This document shows, one piece after another, positions 57,400-64,000 of a DNA stretch of 64,000 bases (position 1 is its first letter; every line of letters starts with the position of its first letter). Source of the DNA: Neoceratodus forsteri (Eukaryota; Chordata; Ceratodontiformes; Ceratodontidae). The stretch spans positions 492,727,501 to 492,791,500 of the forward strand of contig CM057459.1 of NCBI GenBank assembly GCA_016271365.2. Reading direction: 5' to 3'. Under the pieces are notes generated by a model, which was given only the letters and a program-made list of their open reading frames with translations, made no database searches and was not told the DNA's origin. Made by a program: the position numbers and the translations under genes.

Positions 57400-57649
57400 A
57401 AATTCCCCTGCTCTTTTCGAGAAGTGCCACGGGATTTTTAACATTCACTTGAACAAGCAGATGGGACCTTGGTTTATTTAACATCTCATCCAAGAGATTG
57501 CACCTCAGGAGTGCACCACCCCTCCTCATGCTGCGCCACAGTGTCAGTATTCGGATTTAACCCAAGTGCCTGATGTGGGGATTGAACCCACAGCCTTCTG
57601 ATCTTCTGGCCTCAGAGGCAAGTGTGGAACCTGCTGAGCCACTGACACA
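57400..57649 (-). mobile_element. tRNA-derived SINE, main body (SINE-3)
   Basis: On the minus strand it starts GTGTCAGTGGCTCAGCAGG (A-box-like TGGCTCAGCAGG), has a B-box GGGTTCAATCCCC (57578-57589 region) and then a body with GGATGAGATGTTAAA and CCCGTGGCACTTCTCG, followed by AAAAGAGCAGGGG. This body motif recurs in SINEs of several fishes and other vertebrates. It is cut by the LINE insertion; the remainder lies at 50868-50909. Confidence 0.78.
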
Positions 57650-58139
57650 CAATCATGCCATGGCACACAAGCTGAATGCAGCAACTGCTGAAACTGATGA
57701 AATGCAGGCAGTTGATCATTTGCCATACTCCTTTGTTGAGAATGAAGACTTAATGTGGTTGATGGCCCATACCTATCCTATGTGGCAGATTCCAGCATGG
57801 ATATATTTCTCACTGTGTGCATTTCAAGAACTATATGGAACAGTGTCACATGCATTAAACCATGCTCAGCAGCATTCTGCATCCACATACATAACCCTAG
57901 CATGAATATGTGGACTAGTGGGCAAACAGCTGGCAGCTCCTATACGTGCATTACAAATCTTTAAGTACAGGTGCCTGGGGTAGTATTTGAATTGAGGTTG
58001 GAGAGCAACTGCACAAAGCCAAACTGCAGTAGTAACAACACTTCTGGAATTCACCGGCATCGAAAAGTCTCATTGGTCCATAAACTGTTTAGAAAATTAA
58101 GTCAGAATTTCTTATAAAGATTTTTTTTTGTGTGTTTGG
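57650..58139. other. Unassigned sequence
   Basis: No recognised element or gene. Short open frames lack known domains. Confidence 0.3.
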
Positions 58140-58345
58140 TAACTGGGGAAGGCCCACTAGGCACAAGTGCCTGTTTTCAGGGGTGACCTGGGAGCATTGG
58201 GCAGTTAAGTGACTTGCTTAGAGTCACACAGTATGCAAGTGGAGATTGTGAGACTCAAACCCAGGTCTGGTCTGCTGGATGTACAAAACTCTTTTATAGC
58301 TTGTTACTCTAACCTCTTGGCCATACTGCCAGTCAGATTGGTAAG
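58140..58345 (-). mobile_element. MIR-like (CORE-type) SINE
   Basis: The minus strand reads TGGCCAAGAGGTTAGAGTA (A-box-like), CTGGGTTTGAGTCTC (B-box, 58251-58262 region) and TGTGTGACTCTAAGCAAGTC, then ACTTAAC (58207-58230). The last part matches the CORE segment of MIR SINEs (TGTGTGACCTTGGGCAAGT). An old, diverged insertion with no visible duplication. Confidence 0.75.
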
Positions 58346-59829
58346 TGGCCTCACCCCATTCACTTAAAGTGCTAGTGTATTTAGAAAATTTCATTATAAA
58401 TTCTTAAACAGCATACGGTTATGAGAGAATAAAAGTAAACTGCAATGCCACAATTAAGATGTTATTTGTCTTTTTTTTTATTCAAACTGCTTACTTACAG
58501 GAGTCACGAGGTAGCTGGGTGGCCCTGGTGAGCTTCAGGCAGATGTTTACATCTGTGCAGGAAATGACATTATGGAGGAAAGTACAGTACAGACAACTCA
58601 GTTTAAGCAATAGTATTCCTTTCTGGTGCTTCTACTAGCTGGTTCAATTAAGTTCTTTGTTCTTTAATAATTACATTTTCTTTGATGCTCAGCTTGCCGG
58701 TGTGTTTATTAAATCTGTCAGAAAGCTGCTCCTTTCATTCTGTGGATTAGCACTTCTGTTGCTGTTTTCTCCGCTGTTATGCTTTCTAACTCACAGAGGT
58801 CCACTAAGGTAAGGAGGAAGGGCCAAAAGGCTTATGCTCATAGTAGCTCCTGTAGGCTCAATTACAATAAGATTTAAAATTGCCAGTGAGTAACCATTTG
58901 TCTAGCCTATTTTTAAACATTGCCTTAGTTGCACTAATAACTATGCACTATTGGGGCGGGGGTATACAGAATCCACATGTACCCCACCCACATAGCTGTG
59001 CACCCATGGACAGGTGCACATCACTGGCATTCACCACCGGCCACCACCTGTCCATGGCCCCAGCATGCAGAACTCTGTAGGGCAGCCAGGGGCGGAAACC
59101 CAGACCCAGCCATGCATCCAATTGGATGCCTGAACCAGGATCCACAATGGATCCCATACGTGGCGGGGTGTGCATTGGCAGCATGCCTCATGGATGTCCG
59201 AGGGCTGGCGGCTGTGGTGCTATGTGGAGGGCAATGCCGCTTGCCCTCTGATGGCACTGGAGAGGTGTACTGGGATGGGGTGGGGGCATGACAGTGGTGG
59301 TGGAGGGGCAGAACGGTGCCATTGAGTGGGGGTGAGTAGGTGGTGCCATTCGGGGGCGGGGCAGTAGGAGCAGCATCCATGTTCTGTGTGCCCCTGTGGG
59401 AGTGTCCTGGAAGGGGGACTGATGTGTGCTGGGGGTGGGAGGCACCAGACAACCGTATGCACTGGCCCCGGTGTGTAGGTGGGCAACTTGCCCTGTTGTC
59501 AGGTGACTCCCACTGTTTTCATGGGGCACATAGGGGGCTTACGCCAGGGTTCTCCCTGGCATAACCTGCACCCCATGTGCACCCCCACGGCCAGCACTAC
59601 GCGCCTTTGTGCATGATGTATAGTGCTGGCATTCCCCTCACCGACTCCCAGTGTGTTGCTCTTCACATGGCCAGGGGATTGGGTGCATAGGTGCTGCATG
59701 CCCCCTTGGATCATCCCATGTGGGTAGCACATAGGGTGTGGAGTGGCTGTGCACCCCAGATATGCATGCATAGCCACTCTGCTCCAATAGTGCATAGGGC
59801 CCAGAGTGAGTAGGGCGGGAGTTCCACAC
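58346..59829. other. Unassigned sequence, GC-rich central part
   Basis: 58960-59830 is noticeably GC-rich and resembles the composition of 7345-8590, with several open frames on both strands but no recognised domain. It may be a non-autonomous DNA element, but ends and duplication were not found. 58346-58960 is AT-rich and unassigned. Confidence 0.3.
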
Positions 59830-60410
59830 TGTCCCACTCTTAATGAGAATAAATTACCATGTCTAAGAGTGCAAAACCTTGGTTTAGAAAGCTGAGGTGG
59901 ATGACCCCAGGGTATCTACTGAAATCTGCTTAAAGTCTAGGCCTGCATCAAACATTAGTTGTTGATCCTTAAGTATGTTCCAGACACATAATAGGTCTCC
60001 ACGAGTTCTACTTGTTTCCAAGGTCATTCATTTTAGTGAATTCAACCTCCCAGTATAGTTCATAGTCCAACGGTCCTTTATGTAGTTAGTGATTTTACGT
60101 TGCACATTCTCAGTCCTTAGCTTGTCATCTTTGAGATAGGGGCTCCACAACTGGGAACAAAAATCCATGTGAGGGTGAACATAAGCTCTATACAGAGGCA
60201 ACAAAACCAAGGGCTTTCTAGAGGTGATATGAGGTCTGACAGACCACCACGTTTTGTTAGCTTTATTAATTATTAGTGAGACCTGGTTTCTAAAGGAGAG
60301 TTTACCATCAATTGGTATCCTAAGATGTGTTTTAATAGATTTTAGAACTGCATGATCTAATATTGTAGATTGTTTCATACTGTACTTGGTGTTATTATAG
60401 TTTTTTTTTT
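59830..60410 (-). mobile_element. CR1-like LINE, 3' fragment (CR1-D)
   Basis: The minus strand encodes IPIDGKLSFRNQVSLIINKA, RAYVHPHMDFCSQLWSPYLK and ENVQRKITNYIKDR (60028-60378), then MTLETSRTRGDLLCVWNILK and a final VWNSRP near 59820. This is the C-terminal end of a CR1-type reverse transcriptase. It is 5'-truncated near 60410. Confidence 0.75.
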
Positions 60411-60701
60411 TAGGAGTAATTAAGTTTAATCAATATTATAGATTACCTGGATAAGATGCATCTACTGAGGTTAATGGTATCTGTTGTACTTTGTGGCCTT
60501 TCTGGCTCTGTACTACTTAGTTTGTAGCCCTCAAAGAAATTGGATTTCTTTTGGCCTCCAAGTTAAATGGGTCTCCCCCAAGAACTTCATGAGGGGATTA
60601 GTTTATCAAGAAGGAATGTTTTCTCCAATAATTGGAATAAGTTCTGCAGAGCTGGATACATAGGAGTACTGAGTACACATTGGACACAAAATAAACTCTA
60701 G

Positions 60702-63079
60702 GGAGAGTATACATTATATGTGGTATTATTAATTTTGGATGGGGATGTAGAATTGAATCCAGGGCATGCAGATGATATAAATGGTAGTTTAAAAATTGTT
60801 CATGATAATGTCAGGAGCCTGGCTCCAAAAATTGATCTACTAACATCAATGGTGAAGGAGCAGAGGCCTCATATCATGGGGTTTTCTGAGACCTGGCTAT
60901 CTGACAGGGTGCAGGATAGTGAAATTTCAGTATTAGGTTTCCAATTAGGTCAGACAGGGAGAGTAAAGGGGGAGGGGGTGGCGTTTTACTTAAAGAACTC
61001 ACTGGGATCAGTTAAAATTCTATCTAAAGGCAGTTTACATAGTATAGAATATTTAGCAGTTTATATGCATAACATAAAAATGGCCATAGTCATTATTTAT
61101 TCTCTGACCAGAAACAGTCACAGCACTCCAACCACACAAATATACTGTCCACCACAAGATAAGTTTAATAAAGTGCATGAGGTTTATTGTCTTACCACAC
61201 TGGGACAAATTAAAATGCAGCCTACATGCACCAATTCATAAAGTACAGAATCGAGGAGCTAGAACACCTTGGGTTATGGGAAAACTGCTTAAAGAAATCC
61301 GGATTAAAAATAGGTTTTGGAAACTAGCTAGAAAAAAAAAATTGAACAAAGACTGGGAAACTTTAAGAGGAAAAGAAATGTTTGTAAGGGCTTGATTATG
61401 AAAGCAAAATCCAGCTATTTTAAAAACAAAGTAGAAGGAAATAAAGATCCCACACACTTTTGGAAAACAGTGAATAGCTTAATAAGTCCAGGCAAAAAAG
61501 AACAGCAACAGTTCAAGCAAATGGTTCATGAAGGGAGGCAAACTGAGGACCCCTAAGATAGCTCTAATATTTTGAATAACTATTTTGTAGACCTACCAGG
61601 ATTAGATATTAATGATAGAGTGGACAACGAGAGGAAGGAGGAATCATTATACTGTGGATCTGTATCACCATTCAGGTTCAAAAACTTGAGTATATCTGAA
61701 GTTAAGAAGGGCCTAAAAAATATTAAATTAAGTAAATCACCAGGACTAGATTGGTTTGTGGGAAGATTTTTGCAAATGGAAGCTGATTATGTTGCACCTA
61801 CTATAGCATATATATTTAATTGGAGTTTATGTTCTGTTTTTTTTTTTCGCTCAGAATGGAAGCAAAGTAAGGTAATTCCTATCTATAAAGGGGAGGACAA
61901 AATGACCCAGGGAATTACCACCCAATTACCCTGTTGTCAATTTTATCGAAGTGTATAGGGAAATCCATAGACACACAGATAATGAAACATTTAGAAAAAT
62001 ATAATTTATTGACTTTCAGTCGGGTTTTAGGAGAGGACACTCTATTAATACTGCCTTAATATAATTTAATGATCTGGTGTCTACCACATTGGATGCAGGG
62101 CTACAGACTGCTGTTCTGTTTGTAGATCTGTCAAAGGCCTTCAACCTGATGAACCACTCCCTACTGCTAAAAAGGATAAGGATGTTGGGAATAACGGATG
62201 GCCTCTGGGTCTGGGTTAAGTTATACTTGGCAGATAGGTCCCAGAGGGTATCTGTGTCCCAAGTTCTGTCATCTAATAGAGGGGTAAATTGAGGGGTCCC
62301 ACAGGGATCAATCTTGGGACCAGTGTTGTTCTTGATGTTAATAAATGATCTCCTACTGGATGTGCAACATTCCCAAATAAGATTATATGCCGTTGATACA
62401 GCACTGATTACTACAGGGGTAGGAAGGTATGAACTTCAGGATAAGCTACAGAGGGACTTTAATGGCATTGAGGAGTGGTTCACCTGGTCGAGACTTCTAA
62501 TGAATACTGAAAAAAACAAAAGTACTCCACTTTGGAGCAAAGAAAAACTCTGAGTTGACTATTTATACTATGAACAAAATAAAACTAGAACAAGTGACAG
62601 AATATCGTTACTAAGGAATAACTTATGATGCAGAGTTAAATTTTACCCAACATATTACAAATACACTTAAAAATATAAATGGGAAGTTCAGAGCACTCAG
62701 GCATACTTCCAGGTGCTTGGGCTTAAAAACTAGAAAGACCTTGGTGGAACAAATGGTTTTACCTACTATGGAATATGGAAGTAATATTTATAGGACAGCA
62801 AATAAACGGATGTTACTAAAGTTAGATAAAGTCCAGTATAGACTAACTAAATTTATTCTAAGATGTTTTTGTACACATCATTGCAACATGTTAAACATAC
62901 TGGGGTGGTGCACCTTGGATACAAGAAATAACATGACCTGGTTAAAGTTACTTCACAAGTTTTTTGTAAATTCTCCCTCACATTATATTTCAGTGATAGC
63001 CCTGGGAAAGAGTGAAATATCAACTGGATTATTAACCAGGACAGTTCATGAAAATAAGATACCAGTTATCTTGTGTTAG
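60702..63079 (+). pseudogene. L2-C polyprotein remnant
   Basis: The open frame from 60702 has no ATG before the motif DGDVELNPGH. The endonuclease start follows (VHDNVRSLAPKID, MGFSETWLSD, GEGVAFYLKN), ending near 61140 with the GDFN and SDH blocks deleted. RT: VKKGLKNIKLSKSPGLDWF and SEWKQSKVIPIYKG (61690-61890), FVDLSKAFNLMNHSLLLKRI (62116), GVPQGSILGPVLFLMLINDL (62296), and RLYAVDTALI, where the catalytic YADD reads YAVD. The C-terminal block LPTMEYGSNIYRTANKRM is at 62761. Inactive by deletion, stops and the active-site change. Confidence 0.8.
60744..60767 (+). other. Decayed 2A-like motif DVELNPGH
   Basis: GAT GTA GAA TTG AAT CCA GGG CAT encodes DVELNPGH. The last residue of the 2A consensus, Pro, is His here (CCN to CAT), which should abolish skipping. 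It has the same position and leader type (VVLLILDG) as in L2-A. Confidence 0.7.
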
Positions 63080-63387
63080 ACTAAGTACGGGACAAAAACA
63101 TTGAGGTATCAGGCTTCTGCTCTTTGGAATAAGCTACCGCACTCCATGCGCACCACCACTTCATGTAGTATGTTTAATTCCATGTTAGAATCTATTTTTT
63201 TCTGGTATGTAGATCTTAATATATCATATGTAGCTTCTTTATACATTTATACTTTGTGTAGTTAGTTTTTATGAATGTATGTATTTATTAGTTTTTATGC
63301 ACTGGAGAACATCTAAACAGGACTGTCTTGGAGGCAGGGTATTTCACCCTTATGACATGTATTTATCCTGTATTAAAATAAACGCTT

Positions 63388-63390
<3 letters not shown>

Positions 63391-63462
<72 letters not shown>

Positions 63463-63463
63463 A

Positions 63464-63500
<37 letters not shown>

Positions 63501-63535
63501 CATCTATCTACTGTATTTATCTATCTATCTATCTA
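63391..63535 (+). repeat. (TCTA)n microsatellite tail of L2-C
   Basis: TATC/TCTA repeats with a TCTG-rich middle (about 63465-63490), beginning right after AATAAACGCTTT. Some CR1/L2-group LINEs end in short tandem repeats that can expand like this. Confidence 0.85.
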
Positions 63536-63536
63536 G

Positions 63537-64000
63537 TAACCTCAAGATCCTTTTCATTTTCAAAGCTGTTTAGTAATACGTTGTCCAAATAATAGTTTTC
63601 TCTTTGATTATGTTCAAAGTGCAGTACACCACACTTGCTGATGTTGAATATCATGCCCCATTAATCAGCCCATGAGCTTAGTTTGTTTACGTCATCCTGT
63701 ATTGTCTGATAATCTGAAACACTGTCCCAGGGACCACCTAGCTTGCAGTCATCTGTGTATTTGGTAACCCAACTCTTAAGATTGGTAGAGAGATCTGCAA
63801 CAAAGATTTGAAGTACTACTGGTGCTATGACAGATCCCTGTGAAACCCCACTAGTCACAGGTTTCCAGACGGATTTGAAACCCTCAAGTATAACTCTTTG
63901 AAACTGATCTTGAAACCAGTTTCTTAACTTTGGGTGTATGCCCATATTGTCAATTATTTCACTAAGAGTCCAATGTGGGACAGAATCAAAGGCCTTCTCA
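63537..64000 (-). mobile_element. CR1-like LINE fragment running off the window (CR1-E)
   Basis: The minus strand encodes IHPKLRNWFQDQFQRVILEG, SGVSQGSVIAPVVLQIFVAD, TKYTDDCKLGG (catalytic YADD as YTDD, near 63755) and FNISKCGVLHFEHN, with ENEKDLEVT at 63545. It begins beyond the right edge. It overlaps in protein position with CR1-D rather than continuing it, so the two are separate copies of related elements. Confidence 0.78.

Larger units (their letters stand above)
60600..63535 (+). mobile_element. L2-like LINE with decayed 2A motif and TCTA tail (L2-C)
   Basis: Plus-strand non-LTR element: 2A-like motif (60744-60767), partial endonuclease, RT and C-terminal region, ending in a TCTA microsatellite (63391-63535) instead of poly(A). 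Compared with L2-A it lacks the second half of the endonuclease. Its RT lies in four or five pieces in different frames. The 5' border is approximate. Confidence 0.75.

Noticed and set aside
57571..57649. tRNA gene on the minus strand
   Set aside because: The A- and B-box-like motifs are present, but the sequence continues into a SINE body, and no full cloverleaf with a matched acceptor stem is evident. It is the head of SINE-3.
63391..63535. Protein of repeated YLSI residues
   Set aside because: It is only a translation of the TCTA microsatellite.

Overview
This window reads as intergenic or intronic DNA from a large, repeat-rich vertebrate genome. I found no convincing host protein-coding gene, rRNA or tRNA gene. 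The repeat mix points to an amphibian (a caecilian would fit) or a lungfish-like genome: CR1 and L2 LINEs, L1 and Tx1-like LINEs, a DIRS tyrosine-recombinase retroelement, hAT and pogo-type DNA transposons, and tRNA-derived and MIR-like SINEs. That assignment is inference from repeat content only.

Layout. Positions 1-986 and 8867-17880 hold one family of composite tandem repeats. Each unit alternates a spacer U of about 680 bp with one to six head-to-tail copies of a 206-bp module M. U starts with GTAAG and ends in a pyrimidine tract plus TAG, like an intron, so M looks like a repeated exon. A 7.9-kb block (987-8866) splits one U. It carries a nearly full-length, decayed CR1 LINE (1561-5690, minus strand) with ORF1 and ORF2 remnants. 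A 2251-bp hAT-type element (10209-12459) and a 159-bp hAT-type MITE (15961-16119) also sit inside U spacers, each with an 8-bp target-site duplication.

From 18000 to 21845 lies an L2-clade LINE on the plus strand with a 2A-like motif ahead of its endonuclease. A degenerate CR1 (22600-23960) follows. Another CR1-like element (25500-25750 and 33360-33960, minus strand) was split by a 7.6-kb L1 (25765-33345) flanked by a 14-bp duplication. Then come two hairpin repeats, a tRNA-headed SINE fragment, a decayed pogo-like transposase (about 34930-36420) and a 556-bp SINE inserted in an L2 (38940-41338, minus strand).

The 39-49 kb region is a three-layer nest. The L2 was interrupted by a 5'-truncated L1/Tx1-type LINE with a 16-bp duplication, and that LINE was interrupted by an almost complete DIRS element (43278-48934). 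The DIRS keeps its inverted terminal repeats, its internal complementary region, and gag, RT/RNase H and tyrosine recombinase remnants. At 50910-57230 a Tx1-like LINE of about 6.3 kb sits inside a tRNA-derived SINE, and the target sequence appears three times there, which suggests repeated use of one site. The end of the window has a MIR-like SINE, two CR1-like fragments, and a second L2-like LINE (about 60600-63535) with a decayed 2A-like motif and a TCTA-repeat tail.

Most coding remnants carry stops or frameshifts, so nothing here looks autonomously active. The DIRS and the Tx1-like LINE are the least decayed. The U-M array is the least familiar structure in the window.
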